64,000 nucleotides of DNA from an uncultured Pelagibacteraceae bacterium (GCA_902610655.1 CACLWL010000003.1:1-64000); one strand, 5' to 3'; positions 36,015 through 45,207 are shown, numbered from the stretch's first letter. The notes: a model not told the origin generated them from the letters alone. Translations and numbers: made by a program.

Positions 36015-38559
36015 TTAGCAAAATATTAATCAGCCTATTTTTAACAAAAAAAACTTTGTTTATTTTTTTATTTTTTATGCTTTTATTTATCCTATCCTCT
36101 TTTGATATTAGGTCCATAATTGTTTTTTCTTCAGTATCTTTTTTAGTTTTAATTATACCTCTTTTTTTCCCACCAATTTGTACAACTATAGAAACAGTCT
36201 CTTCACTAAGATATTTTTTATTTACTAAAGGCCATTTTTGAGAAATACTAAAATTATTAACTTCGAAACACTCGTTTACAAGATGAGGAATAACTGGAGA
36301 CATAACTGTTAAAATTTTTTTATAATTTTCTATTAAAACTTCCCTATTGAATTGCCCACTTAAAACTTTGTTTAAATAATTATAAGTTTCATGCATATTT
36401 GCTATGATTACGTTATAGTTAAATTTTTCAAGATTATTATCAATTTTGTTAATTAATTGGTTTGTAAATTTTTTTAAATCTAAATCACCCTTTTGATTAT
36501 TATTAGTAGATGTTTCTATTTTTTCTTTAATACGATTATTTATAAGCCAAAATTTTTGGATAAATTTATAAGATGCAAGCATACCTTGTTCAGACCATTG
36601 AACATCTTTTTCAGGAGGGCTATCAGATAAAATAAACAATCTAACAGCATCTGCACCGTAATTTTTGATCATTTCAGCTGGATCAATAGTATTTTTTTTT
36701 GACTTAGACATGGACTCAGCTGGACCAATTGAAACTGTATTATTTGGATCATTTTTCTTAAAGAAATTTTTTCCGTCATTAGTTTCAATTTCATCTGGAC
36801 TTAACCAGTTATTATTTTTATCCTTATAGGTTTCGTGGCAAACCATTCCTTGAGTAAACAAACTCTCAAATGGTTCTGATAATGAAAAATTTTCGTTTTT
36901 ATAGGTAATTGCTCTCATAAAAAATCTTGAGTAAAGTAAATGCAATATTGCATGTTCAATACCTCCAATATATTGATCAACTGGCATCCAATATTTCGCA
37001 GCATCGTAATCAAATCCATATTCTTTATCATTTGGCGAACAAAATCTTAAAAAATACCATGATGAGTCTACAAAAGTATCTAGAGTGTCTGTTTCTTTTA
37101 AACATTCCAATCCATTAATGCTAATTTTTCTCCACTCATTTTCTAAATTAAGTGGATTGCCTTTAGCTTTTAAATTTATTTTTTCAGGTAATTTAATCGG
37201 AAGTTTATTCTTTGGAATAGTATGAACATTGCCATCTTTGTCATATGCTATTGGTATTGGGCAACCCCAATATCTCTGCCTAGAAACACCCCAGTCTTTT
37301 AATCTAAAATTAATTGTTTTTTTTCCGATTTTTTTCTCTTCGATTATATTTATAGTTTTAATAATTGATTCATCTGGTACTTTTAATCCGTCTAGGAATT
37401 TTGAATTTATTATTACACCTCCACCAGTGTAAGCTTCATTGTTAATCTTAAAGTCATCATTTTCTTCTGGTGGTTTTACAACAGTTCTAACTGGCAAATT
37501 ATATTTAAGTGCAAAATCTAAATCTCTTTGGTCGTGGGCAGGACAACCAAATACAGCGCCAAATCCGTAGTCCATGAGAACAAAATTTGCAAAGTACACG
37601 GGAACTTTCTCATTTTCATTTAGTGGGTTTGTGGCAAGTAAATTTGTTTTAAAGCCAATTTTCTCACCTTGCGCAATTGACTCTTCGGTCGTACCAGTTT
37701 TAGAACATTCGTCTTTAAATTTTTTGAATTTAGGATCATCTTGATAAAATTTTGAAATAGGGTGATCTACAGAAACAGCCAAAAAAGAAAAACCAAATAA
37801 AGTATCAGGTCGAGTTGTGAAGCATTTTATTTCATTAATTGGAAGATCTCCCTTGATTTTGAAATTTATTTCACACCCAAAGGATTTTCCAATCCAATTT
37901 GCCTGCATTGTTTTAACTTTTTTAGGCCAATTTTTTAGACTATTTAAACTTTCTAAAAGGCTTTCTGAAAATTTTGAAATATTAAAAAACCATTGATTTA
38001 ATTTTTTTCTTTCAACTACTGCACCTGATCTCCAACCTTTACCATCAATTACTTGCTCATTTGCTAAAACAGTCTGATCAATCGGGTCCCAATTTACATA
38101 ATTTTCTTTTCTGTAAACAAGACCTTTTTCGAACATTTCTATAAAAAAAAGTTGCTGATGTTTGAAATAATCTTCATTACATGTTGAAATTTCTCTATCC
38201 CAATCTATTGAAAGCCCTAGACTTTTTAATTGTTTCTTCATTACTGAAATATTCTTTTCTGTCCAATCTTTTGGATGTAGATCGTTTTCTCTTGCTGCAT
38301 TTTCTGCGGGCATTCCAAAAGAATCCCAACCCATAGGATGTAGCACATTAAAACCTTGCATTGATTTATACCTGGATAATACATCTCCTATAGTATAATT
38401 TCTAACATGTCCCATATGAATTTTCCCAGAGGGATAAGGAAACATTTCAAGGCAATAAAATTTTTTTAATTTAAGATTCATTTCAGATTTAAATGATTTA
38501 TTTCTAATCCAAAAATTTTGCCACTTTTCCTCGATTTTTTTAAAATTATATCTCTCCAT
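36007..38559 (-). CDS. leuS: Leucyl-tRNA synthetase
   Basis: Class Ia synthetase, 850 aa. The HIGH-type motif is [15 protein letters not shown] (residues 42-56) and the KMSKS motif is [11 protein letters not shown] near residue 620. The CP1 editing domain has TTRPDTLFG and [13 protein letters not shown], with the editing Asp retained. The C-terminal anticodon-binding part ends with RLINILLND. First gene of the leuS-lptE-holA set. Confidence 0.99.
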   Translation of the reverse strand: MERYNFKKIEEKWQNFWIRNKSFKSEMNLKLKKFYCLEMFPYPSGKIHMGHVRNYTIGDVLSRYKSMQGFNVLHPMGWDSFGMPAENAARENDLHPKDWTEKNISVMKKQLKSLGLSIDWDREISTCNEDYFKHQQLFFIEMFEKGLVYRKENYVNWDPIDQTVLANEQVIDGKGWRSGAVVERKKLNQWFFNISKFSESLLESLNSLKNWPKKVKTMQANWIGKSFGCEINFKIKGDLPINEIKCFTTRPDTLFGFSFLAVSVDHPISKFYQDDPKFKKFKDECSKTGTTEESIAQGEKIGFKTNLLATNPLNENEKVPVYFANFVLMDYGFGAVFGCPAHDQRDLDFALKYNLPVRTVVKPPEENDDFKINNEAYTGGGVIINSKFLDGLKVPDESIIKTINIIEEKKIGKKTINFRLKDWGVSRQRYWGCPIPIAYDKDGNVHTIPKNKLPIKLPEKINLKAKGNPLNLENEWRKISINGLECLKETDTLDTFVDSSWYFLRFCSPNDKEYGFDYDAAKYWMPVDQYIGGIEHAILHLLYSRFFMRAITYKNENFSLSEPFESLFTQGMVCHETYKDKNNNWLSPDEIETNDGKNFFKKNDPNNTVSIGPAESMSKSKKNTIDPAEMIKNYGADAVRLFILSDSPPEKDVQWSEQGMLASYKFIQKFWLINNRIKEKIETSTNNNQKGDLDLKKFTNQLINKIDNNLEKFNYNVIIANMHETYNYLNKVLSGQFNREVLIENYKKILTVMSPVIPHLVNECFEVNNFSISQKWPLVNKKYLSEETVSIVVQIGGKKRGIIKTKKDTEEKTIMDLISKEDRINKSIKNKKINKVFFVKNRLINILLND

Positions 38560-38587
38560 AAGTTTTTAAAGAATGAACCAAAATTTA

Positions 38588-39130
38588 TTATTTTTTAGTT
38601 TTTTTTTCAGACTCTTTTTTTAAGAGCGCAGCTTTTTTTAGAATTGCTAATTTAATATCATTTCCAATGTTGGACTTAATTTTATTAATATTACAGTTTA
38701 ATTTAGATTTATCAGAACATATTTTCTCGTGAATAATAACTTTTATTCCGTCCGCTCTTATTTCATTACTCAGGAATCGAACTGTTATTTTTAAATCTCT
38801 TTGACTATTTTCTTCAGAGTTTGAGTTTCCTGAAAACCAATCAGTAATTAAAATTCCTCCAGAATAACTTGCGTTAGTGAAACTCACAAAGTCTAATACC
38901 TCAATTGATGCTCTCCATAATTCATTTGAAGAAGCAAAATCAAATACACCTCCTTTTTTTTTCCCACCTAAAAGAGCAATACCTCTTCCTTCTTCAATGT
39001 TTTTTCGTACTCGTTCCTCTCCATCAACTGGAACCTCACGAGCATCTGTATAGCGAAAAGGATTTTTGCAGCTAGGTAGAACTAGCAAAGAGACTAATAA
39101 TAAATTAATTAATAAATATTTGATATTCAT
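38588..39130 (-). CDS. DUF3576-like putative lipoprotein
   Basis: A 180-aa protein with a signal peptide and a lipobox-like LPSCKNPF (Cys near residue 21). The region YTDAREVPVDGEERVRKNIEEGRGI and the NELWRASIEVLDFVSFTNASYSGGILITDWF segment match what I recall of DUF3576 proteins next to leuS in alphaproteobacteria. Function unknown; probably outer-membrane or periplasmic. It lies 28 bases before leuS. Confidence 0.8.
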   Translation of the reverse strand: MNIKYLLINLLLVSLLVLPSCKNPFRYTDAREVPVDGEERVRKNIEEGRGIALLGGKKKGGVFDFASSNELWRASIEVLDFVSFTNASYSGGILITDWFSGNSNSEENSQRDLKITVRFLSNEIRADGIKVIIHEKICSDKSKLNCNINKIKSNIGNDIKLAILKKAALLKKESEKKTKK

Positions 39131-39373
39131 GGTTAATTATTACAGTTTTTAATGATTTTATTGAAAAAAACACATCTAAAAGTAGCTAATTTATGAAAAA
39201 TACTCAAAATGACACATAAATTAAAAAACCTTAAAAAATAGGGTTTTAATGGTGATATTTTTGCAACAAAATATAATTTATTCAATATTTTGGCCTTAAA
39301 ATATAAACTAAGGGTCTATTTTTAGGTATAAAACCATCATTCATGTGAATAATTAACAAAAGGAGTATTTATT
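39131..39373. other. Long A/T-rich leader between the DUF3576-like gene and the porin
   Basis: This 243-base spacer is one of the two longest in the window. It holds an imperfect inverted repeat (ATTAAAAAACC ... GGGTTTTAAT around 39218-39250), a -10-like TATAAT at 39272-39277 without a clear -35, and a strong Shine-Dalgarno before the porin. I see no ORF or known riboswitch. It probably carries the porin promoter and a long untranslated leader. Confidence 0.5.
39358..39365 (+). promoter_or_regulatory. Strong ribosome-binding site of the porin
   Basis: AAAAGGAG ends eight bases before the porin ATG. It is a near-complete Shine-Dalgarno at ideal spacing, unlike the weak or absent sites of most genes here, and fits very high expression. 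Confidence 0.8.
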
Positions 39374-40438
39374 ATGAATACACTAAAAAAAATTGGACTA
39401 ACAGCTTTAGGAACATCTTTAGTTGCTGGTTCAGCTTACGCAGGTGAAATAACTGCATCAGGAGATGCTGGTTATACATATTCATCTGAAGAAGTAGGTG
39501 TAAGAACTGACGAAGGTTATGGTTTTAACCATGACATTACGTTTTCTGGTTCAGGTGAATTAGATAACGGTTTCACAGTTTCTACAACTATGATCTTAAC
39601 AGAAACTGCTGGTCTTTCATCATCTAACGTAACGTTAGGTATGGGAGGATTGGGCTCAATCGTTATCGGTAATGGTATAGATAACGTTGGTGCTTCATTT
39701 GACGATGTAACACCAAGAGCTTACGAAGAAAACCATGATGGTATGAAAACTACTACAGTAATCGACAGTATGGGTGCATTATCAGATGGAAACTCAGTTC
39801 ACTATTCATCGCCGTCATTTGACTTAGGTGGTGGTTCACTATCATTTATGCTTGGATATACTCCAGAAGCAGGTGATGCAGTAACTGGTGAAGGTGGTGT
39901 TGCAGCTCAGTCAGCAGCATTTGGTTCAGCAAAAACTGCTGGTGTTACACTATCTTTTGGTGGTTTATCAGCTGGTGCATTTGGTGAAGAAGTTGAAAAC
40001 GATCAAGGTGAAGCGTCAGAGCAACAAAATGCTATGTCAGCAACATGGTATGCAAACTATTCGTTTGGACCAGTATCAGTTGGTTACCAAACTGGTGGTT
40101 TAGATCATGGTAAAGATACAGCAGCTACAGCGGCTACAACTGCAAAAACTATTGCAGCTGCTGGTGGTAACTTTGAATTTGAAAAAATGTCAATTGCGTT
40201 TAACGTAAATGAAAATTTATCAGTTTCTTGGGGTGAATTAGAAGAAACATACGATGCTTCTTCTCATCAAACTACAAACATTGCTGACGTAGAAATGTCT
40301 TCTACTTCAATCCAGTTTGCTTACACTATGGGTTCTATGTCAATTAAAGGTTATCAAACAGATACTGATAATCCAGGTTGGGACTCAAACGCTAAGTCAG
40401 ACGAAGTAACAGAATTAGCAGTTAACTTTGCGTTCTAA
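39374..40438 (+). CDS. Major outer-membrane porin
   Basis: A 354-aa beta-barrel protein of the Gram-negative porin_4 type. The signal peptide MNTLKKIGLTALGTSLVAGSAYA is followed by GEITASGDAGYTYSS. The mature part is rich in Gly, Ser, Thr and Ala with alternating strands (GSIVIGNGIDNVGASF, GPVSVGYQTGGLDHG) and ends in Phe (LAVNFAF), the BAM recognition signature. Lysine is far scarcer than in neighbours and codon use is less A/T-only, as expected for an abundant protein. It is monocistronic, with its own strong ribosome-binding site and terminator. Likely a general diffusion porin for small nutrients. Confidence 0.92.
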   Translation: MNTLKKIGLTALGTSLVAGSAYAGEITASGDAGYTYSSEEVGVRTDEGYGFNHDITFSGSGELDNGFTVSTTMILTETAGLSSSNVTLGMGGLGSIVIGNGIDNVGASFDDVTPRAYEENHDGMKTTTVIDSMGALSDGNSVHYSSPSFDLGGGSLSFMLGYTPEAGDAVTGEGGVAAQSAAFGSAKTAGVTLSFGGLSAGAFGEEVENDQGEASEQQNAMSATWYANYSFGPVSVGYQTGGLDHGKDTAATAATTAKTIAAAGGNFEFEKMSIAFNVNENLSVSWGELEETYDASSHQTTNIADVEMSSTSIQFAYTMGSMSIKGYQTDTDNPGWDSNAKSDEVTELAVNFAF

Positions 40439-40461
40439 TTACTTTTAAGATTTAAAAATTT

Positions 40462-40499
40462 AAAACGGCCTAAAAATTTATTTTAGGCCGTTTTTTTTT
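40462..40499. terminator. Strong hairpin terminator after the porin, shared with thiE
   Basis: A perfect 14-base inverted repeat, AAAACGGCCTAAAA and TTTTAGGCCGTTTT, with loop ATTTA, followed by an uninterrupted T run on the plus strand. The minus strand also has T-rich sequence after the stem, so it may act in both directions. The TAA of the convergent thiE-like gene lies in the loop. It is the only convincing intrinsic terminator seen in the window. Confidence 0.93.
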
Positions 40500-41023
40500 A
40501 TCCACGATATTGAAGCTATCCCTTTAGATTTTGTAAGATTTATTTTTTTTAAATTCTTTGAATTTATCCCACCAAGCGCAATAATATCTTTCTTTACTTC
40601 TAAAGTTTGAAGATTAAATTTAATAATATCAAGATATTTTTTATTTTTATCTGTTTTAAAAATGGGGCTTAAGAATATTTCCTCACAATTTTGTTTTTCT
40701 TTAATTTTAATTTCTGAAATATTGTGAGCTGAACCAATAAATCTAAATTTCTTTATTAAACTTAAATTTTTATAAATTAACCTTTTATTAACTGATGGTA
40801 GATAAACCCCGTCTAGCTTGAGTTTAATAGCTAGATGTAAATTATTTGATAAAAATATATTAAATCCCTTTTTTTTGCAGAAATTTCTAGTTTTTATTAA
40901 ATCCTGTAAATAATTATTACTATGATAGTTTCTAAAAATAATATTTATTGGTCTGTTAATACTTGATAATTCTTTGAAATTAAAATTATCTATGAAATAA
41001 TAAACTTTAAAATTTATATGCAT
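40478..41023 (-). CDS. ThiE/TenI-like protein (thiamine-phosphate synthase family)
   Basis: A 181-aa TIM-barrel-like protein. LDGVYLPSVNKRL corresponds to the ThiE D-G-V-H-L-G/P region, SAHNISEIKIKEKQNCEEIFLSPIFKTDKNK to the S-x-H-x-x-x-E ... F-x-T-x-T-K part, and IIALGGINSKNLKKI to the phosphate-binding A-I-G-G-I loop. ThiE proper has V-H-L-G and T-K-T; these differ here, so it could be a TenI-type relative rather than the active synthase. Its last codons lie inside the terminator hairpin, and its start overlaps the divergent yggS start by six bases. Confidence 0.7.
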   Translation of the reverse strand: MHINFKVYYFIDNFNFKELSSINRPINIIFRNYHSNNYLQDLIKTRNFCKKKGFNIFLSNNLHLAIKLKLDGVYLPSVNKRLIYKNLSLIKKFRFIGSAHNISEIKIKEKQNCEEIFLSPIFKTDKNKKYLDIIKFNLQTLEVKKDIIALGGINSKNLKKINLTKSKGIASISWIKKNGLK

Positions 41024-41659
41024 AATATCGTTGATAATCTTATATTAATAAATAAAGAAATAAGCGCAATAAATTCTGATACAAAAATCATTGCTGTATC
41101 AAAGACATTTCCAATTGAACATATTCAACCAGTCATTGACCATGGTCATTTACACTTTGGTGAAAACAAAGTTCAAGAAGCTGCTGAAAAATGGGCTAAA
41201 GTAAAAGAAAAAAACAGCTCCTTAAAAATTCATTTGATAGGAAAACTTCAAACGAATAAGGTTAAATTCTGCTTACCTCTTTTTGATTACATTCATTCAC
41301 TGGATAATATTAGACTTGCAGAAAAAATAGCAAATGAGCAAGTAAAAAAAAAATTTAAACCAAAAATATTTATCCAAGTCAATATTGGAGATGAGGATCA
41401 AAAAAATGGTATTGCATTACATGAGCTGGACAGTTTTTATGAGAGTGTAAAGAATTTAGATTTAGACATTATTGGATTTATGTGTATCCCACCTTTTGTA
41501 GATGATACTGAAGTTTATTTTGAGAAAATGGTTCAACTTAAAAATAAGACAAATTTAAAAGATTTAAGTATGGGAATGTCTAATGACTATCTAAAAGCTG
41601 TTAAAAATTCATCAACGTATGTAAGGATTGGTTCAAAAATTTTTGGTGAAAGAGGTTAA
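41018..41659 (+). CDS. yggS: YggS/PLPBP pyridoxal-phosphate homeostasis protein
   Basis: A PLP-binding TIM-barrel protein without known catalysis. KIIAVSKTFP contains the PLP Lys near residue 30, followed by HFGENKVQEA, IHLIGKLQTNKVK and the phosphate-binding SMGMSNDYLKAV near the C-terminus. The 213-aa length is normal. It starts divergently, overlapping the thiE-like start by six bases, and shares a TTAA stop with the convergent YkuD gene. Confidence 0.95.
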   Translation: MHNIVDNLILINKEISAINSDTKIIAVSKTFPIEHIQPVIDHGHLHFGENKVQEAAEKWAKVKEKNSSLKIHLIGKLQTNKVKFCLPLFDYIHSLDNIRLAEKIANEQVKKKFKPKIFIQVNIGDEDQKNGIALHELDSFYESVKNLDLDIIGFMCIPPFVDDTEVYFEKMVQLKNKTNLKDLSMGMSNDYLKAVKNSSTYVRIGSKIFGERG

Positions 41660-42147
41660 TATATTTTAATTTTAGTTTTTTTATCAATTAGTTTAAGTAG
41701 AATTAAGAGATCTTGCTTGCCCAAAGCAATACATCCCGCTGTACCTTTTAAGTTTTTCGTTAAGTGTAAAAATATTGCGCTTCCTTTAAAAGGTATGGGT
41801 TTTTTAAAATTATAATTAATTACAACAAAAATATCATATTTGTTATCTTTTCTATATAATCTTTCACACCTTAATCTTTCACTTATCTTTACTAAAGAAT
41901 TATATCTTTTACTAAGAGGATCGTTACACCATCCCATGTCTCTATTAATTTTTTGTAAACTCAATTTTGTTTGAATATTTTGAATTCTATCAGATCTATA
42001 AAAAACAGTTTTTAAACTGAAAACTCCTTGTGGTGTACATAAGTCTCCTTCTTTTTTCTTACTAGAGATTCCTTTTTTTCCTACTGCGCATTGGAAAATA
42101 AAATCATCGAAAATTAAAGTATCTTTATTTTTAACTTTTATTAGCAT
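41656..42147 (-). CDS. L,D-transpeptidase (YkuD domain)
   Basis: A 163-aa protein that probably crosslinks or edits peptidoglycan. The catalytic signature is the variant IFLHLTKNLKGTAGCIAL, with His and the nucleophile Cys, of the T-A-G-C-[VI]-A-L subfamily rather than the usual S-H-G-C-[IV]-R-[ML]. GDLCTPQGVFSLKTVFYR near residue 35 is the family's T-P-x-G-x-F segment. I see no signal peptide in this frame, although the enzyme should work in the periplasm. Confidence 0.82.
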   Translation of the reverse strand: MLIKVKNKDTLIFDDFIFQCAVGKKGISSKKKEGDLCTPQGVFSLKTVFYRSDRIQNIQTKLSLQKINRDMGWCNDPLSKRYNSLVKISERLRCERLYRKDNKYDIFVVINYNFKKPIPFKGSAIFLHLTKNLKGTAGCIALGKQDLLILLKLIDKKTKIKIY

Positions 42148-42158
42148 AAGTTAACCAA

Positions 42159-42737
42159 ATGAGTAAATCAGCTGTTTATATATATAATTATAAAGTTTTA
42201 TATAATATTATTTTCGAGATTAAAAACTTTTTTAACTTTGATTTATTCTATAATGAAAGTGAAAAATCTATCTTTGAAGAGCAAAAAAAGAGAGGTGATA
42301 ATAATTTTATTATAATAACCCATCAAAAATTAAAAAATAATTCTATAAACAATAAACAAATAATTACAGTAGAAAATTACCCTTTAAACCTTCTGAGTTT
42401 GATTGAAAAAATTAATTCAAATTTATTAACGCAACAGTATAATTTTCAGTCAAATATTAATATAGGTGACTATTTATTAGATTTAAATTCAAGAATTATA
42501 TCATTAAAGAATAATAAACTTAAACTTACGGAAAGGGAGATCCAAATTATACTATTTTTAAAAAAACAAAAACAGCCTTCAAATATAAACATACTGCAAA
42601 AAGAAGTTTGGGGTTACGCAGAAGAGTCCGAGACACATACTGTAGAGACCCATATTTATAGGTTGAGAAAAAAAATAAAAAAAAATTTTGATGATCAAAG
42701 CTTCATAAAAAGTGATAAAAAAGGTTATTTCATATAG
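42159..42737 (+). CDS. Orphan OmpR-type winged-helix protein with a degenerate receiver
   Basis: Residues 95-192 form an OmpR/PhoB-type DNA-binding domain: LKLTEREIQIILFLKK, then ILQKEVWGYAEESETHTVETHIYRLRKKIKK (recognition helix) and KGYFI at the wing. The first 90 residues resemble a receiver in length but show no acidic pocket and no phospho-acceptor Asp (FIIITHQK where an Asp would stand). There is no histidine kinase nearby. It may be a phosphorylation-independent regulator. The TAG stop shares one base with the GTG of the arfA-like gene. Confidence 0.75.
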   Translation: MSKSAVYIYNYKVLYNIIFEIKNFFNFDLFYNESEKSIFEEQKKRGDNNFIIITHQKLKNNSINNKQIITVENYPLNLLSLIEKINSNLLTQQYNFQSNINIGDYLLDLNSRIISLKNNKLKLTEREIQIILFLKKQKQPSNINILQKEVWGYAEESETHTVETHIYRLRKKIKKNFDDQSFIKSDKKGYFI

Positions 42738-42844
42738 TGAAAAAAAAAAATTCAATCGCCAAGGATCTAATGAAACCCAAATATAAACCAAGAGTCATGA
42801 AGCCTAAAAAAGGTAAGGGAAGTTTTAAAAGAAAGAAAAAATAA
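42737..42844 (+). CDS. arfA: ArfA-like alternative ribosome-rescue factor (35 aa)
   Basis: Too short for the ORF track. A GTG overlapping the regulator's stop by one base opens a 35-codon frame ending TAA. The peptide NSIAKDLMKPKYKPRV followed by MKPKKGKGSFKRKKK aligns without gaps to the E. coli ArfA core as I recall it (NAIEALLHDPLFRQRV, then EKNKKGKGSYMRKGK). It keeps the central Arg-Val and the KKGKGS basic tail that enters the empty mRNA channel while RF2 is recruited. Unlike E. coli ArfA, there is no long hydrophobic extension after the basic tail. Short length and Lys richness leave some risk of chance similarity. Confidence 0.68.
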   Translation: MKKKNSIAKDLMKPKYKPRVMKPKKGKGSFKRKKK

Positions 42845-42847
42845 TTT

Positions 42848-43777
42848 TTAAAGTCTAGCACCAATTTGTTGAATAACTTTAGAGGACATTTCAGTTCCTT
42901 TATCTAAACTCTCTTTTAGAGACATATTATTTACATTCCCGTGTAAAAAGCCTGCTGCAAAAAGATCTCCAGCACCAGTTAAATCAACAATTTTGAGCCC
43001 TTGTTTAATTCCACACTCAATAACTTCGTCTCCATTGATAGCAACAGCGCCTTTTTCACCCCTCGTTAATACAATTATTTTACCAAGAGATTTTGAAAAA
43101 TTTATTACTTCATTAAAAGACTTTGCATCTATTAATGACATGATCTCTTGTTCATTAGCGAATGTTATGTCTAATTTATTTTTAACTAATTCTAAAAAAT
43201 GAGGTTTGTGTCTGTCAACACAAAATTGGTCAGATAATGACATTGCTACTTTATTAGCACTTTGAATTGCTTTTTCAAAAGCTCTTTTTGGATCTCCTTC
43301 ATCCCAAAGATATCCCTCTAAAAGTATCGTTTCACTTTGTTTAATTGCATCTGAACTCACATCGTTTTCATTTATTTTACCTGCAGTTCCTAAAAAAGTG
43401 CACATTGTTCTCTCAGAGTCTGGGGTAACTAGGATTAAGCACGTTCCTGTAGGTAACTCTTCTTTTTTCTTTGAGTAAAAATATTTAACATTTTCTTGTT
43501 TTAAACCATCTTCATATTTACTACCAAGATTATCATCATTTACTTTACCTATAAACCCTACTTCATTTCCAAGTTGTGACAATCCAACAATAGAATTTGC
43601 CACTGATCCGCCTGAAACAGTTTTTTCTATTTTAAGATTAGATAATAATTCTTTAAACTCTTTATCATCAAAAATTAATTTCATAGTGCTTTTTGTAAGA
43701 TTATTTTTAGTTATAAAATCGTCTTCTACTTTGCAAATCACATCTACAATTGCGTTTCCAATCCCTAATATTTTCAT
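42848..43777 (-). CDS. PfkB-family kinase, adenosine-kinase-like
   Basis: A 309-aa ribokinase-fold kinase. It has the N-terminal GNAIVDVICKVED, VSGGSVANSIVGLSQLG (substrate-binding GG hinge), TFLGTAGKI, and the C-terminal catalytic VDLTGAGDLFAAGFLHG with anion hole and base Asp. In alphaproteobacteria close relatives are annotated adenosine kinase; sugar or nucleoside specificity cannot be decided. It lies three bases from the convergent arfA-like gene and three bases after nth. Confidence 0.88.
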   Translation of the reverse strand: MKILGIGNAIVDVICKVEDDFITKNNLTKSTMKLIFDDKEFKELLSNLKIEKTVSGGSVANSIVGLSQLGNEVGFIGKVNDDNLGSKYEDGLKQENVKYFYSKKKEELPTGTCLILVTPDSERTMCTFLGTAGKINENDVSSDAIKQSETILLEGYLWDEGDPKRAFEKAIQSANKVAMSLSDQFCVDRHKPHFLELVKNKLDITFANEQEIMSLIDAKSFNEVINFSKSLGKIIVLTRGEKGAVAINGDEVIECGIKQGLKIVDLTGAGDLFAAGFLHGNVNNMSLKESLDKGTEMSSKVIQQIGARL

Positions 43778-43780
43778 TTT

Positions 43781-44434
43781 TTATGCTTTCTTAGTTATAA
43801 GTGGTTTTTTTCTTGCAGGATAACAAGTAGTACAGATTTTACAAGATAAACCATAGCATTTTCTTGCCTTGCAGTATTCTCTTCCATAGTAAATAATTTG
43901 AAGATGTAATTTATTCCAATATTTTTTAGGAAAAAGTCTTTTGAGATCTTCCTCAGTTTGAACTACATTCTTTCCATTGGTTAAGCCCCATCTTTGTGCA
44001 AGCCTGTGTATATGTGTGTCGACTGGAAAAGCAGGATAACCAAAACCTTGAGACATCACTACACTTGCTGTTTTGTGTCCAACTCCAGGCAATTCTTCTA
44101 ATTGTTCAAAAGTCTTTGGAACTTTTCCATTATATTTTTCAACTAAAGTTCTTGATAAATTATAAACACTTTTTGCTTTAATTCTAAAAATTCCAATACG
44201 CTTTATAAGTTTCTCTATTTTTTTTTTTCCCAGTTTTACAAAATGTTCAGGCTTATTATATTTAGGATATATATTTTTAGTAACATTATTTACATTTACA
44301 TCTGTACATTGAGCAGACAAAAGAACAGAAATTAAAAGTGTAAAAATATTTCTATGCTTAAGAGGTATTGGAGTTTTGGGGTATATTTTATTTAAAGTTT
44401 TAAGAATAATTTTTACTCTTTGCTCTTCGCTCAT
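43781..44434 (-). CDS. nth: Endonuclease III (DNA glycosylase/AP lyase)
   Basis: Base-excision repair of oxidised pyrimidines. The helix-hairpin-helix LEELPGVGHKTASVVMS contains the catalytic Lys, and the catalytic Asp is in AFPVDTHIHRLAQRWG. The C-terminal cysteines (YCKARKCYGLSCKICTTC) should bind the 4Fe-4S cluster, but their spacing differs from the canonical C-x6-C-x2-C-x5-C of E. coli. It overlaps dapB by four bases. Confidence 0.95.
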   Translation of the reverse strand: MSEEQRVKIILKTLNKIYPKTPIPLKHRNIFTLLISVLLSAQCTDVNVNNVTKNIYPKYNKPEHFVKLGKKKIEKLIKRIGIFRIKAKSVYNLSRTLVEKYNGKVPKTFEQLEELPGVGHKTASVVMSQGFGYPAFPVDTHIHRLAQRWGLTNGKNVVQTEEDLKRLFPKKYWNKLHLQIIYYGREYCKARKCYGLSCKICTTCYPARKKPLITKKA

Positions 44435-45207
44435 TTAAAGTTTAAAACATCTCGCATCGAATATAAACCAGGCTTTTTTTTCATTAACCATTTTCCTGCT
44501 GTCAATGCTCCCTCACTATACAAAGCCCTATCAAATGCTTCATGATTTAAAGTTATTATCTCCTTACCACTTGAGAAAGTAACCTCATGTTCTCCGATCA
44601 CTTCACCTTTTCTTAACGAGTTAAAGTTAATCTTTTTTCCATAAGGGAAAGATTTTTTATTCAAATACTTTTTTCCAATCAATTTATAAAAATCCTTTTT
44701 TTTTCCTACAGCAATACCTTTTCCTATCATCAAGGCTGTACCTGAAGGATGATCTTTTTTGTGCTTATGATGGATTTCAAAAACTTTGCTCAAAAATTTA
44801 TTTCCTAGAGATTTTGAAGTAATTTCTGTTAAATACATAAGCAAATTTATTCCTAAACTCATATTTCCAGCTTTAAGAATAGGTATTTTTCTTGAATATT
44901 TTTTTATTAAATCTTCCTCTTTCTTTGAAAATCCAGTTGTTCCAATTACTACTTTTTTTTTAAGTTTTAATGATATTTTTAGAATTTCAAAAGTACATTT
45001 AGGAACTGCGAAATCTATAATTAAATCAACCTTTTTGAGCGCTTCTATTGAATTAAGGCTTGGTTTTACTCCATAAATTTTTTTATTAATAATTTTATTT
45101 TCAGTAATTGCTAGGATTTTGAAATTTTTATCGGATTTTGCAGATTTAATGATCTGTTGACCCATTCTTCCCATACACCCAGTGATAGCTAAATTTATTT
45201 TTTTCAT
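44431..45207 (-). CDS. dapB: 4-hydroxy-tetrahydrodipicolinate reductase
   Basis: Lysine/diaminopimelate pathway reductase. The Rossmann motif AITGCMGRMGQQI is at the start, DFAVP and GTTGFS lie in the middle, and EIHHKHKKDHPSGTAL is the substrate-binding/catalytic H-H-x-x-K-x-D-x-P-S-G-T signature. Length 258 aa is normal. It follows the 55-aa membrane ORF with no gap. Confidence 0.98.
   Translation of the reverse strand: MKKINLAITGCMGRMGQQIIKSAKSDKNFKILAITENKIINKKIYGVKPSLNSIEALKKVDLIIDFAVPKCTFEILKISLKLKKKVVIGTTGFSKKEEDLIKKYSRKIPILKAGNMSLGINLLMYLTEITSKSLGNKFLSKVFEIHHKHKKDHPSGTALMIGKGIAVGKKKDFYKLIGKKYLNKKSFPYGKKINFNSLRKGEVIGEHEVTFSSGKEIITLNHEAFDRALYSEGALTAGKWLMKKKPGLYSMRDVLNFK

Noticed and set aside
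39888-40103. 71-aa ORF inside the porin in another frame
   Set aside because: Repetitive composition mirrors porin codons, and it lies wholly within a confident gene.
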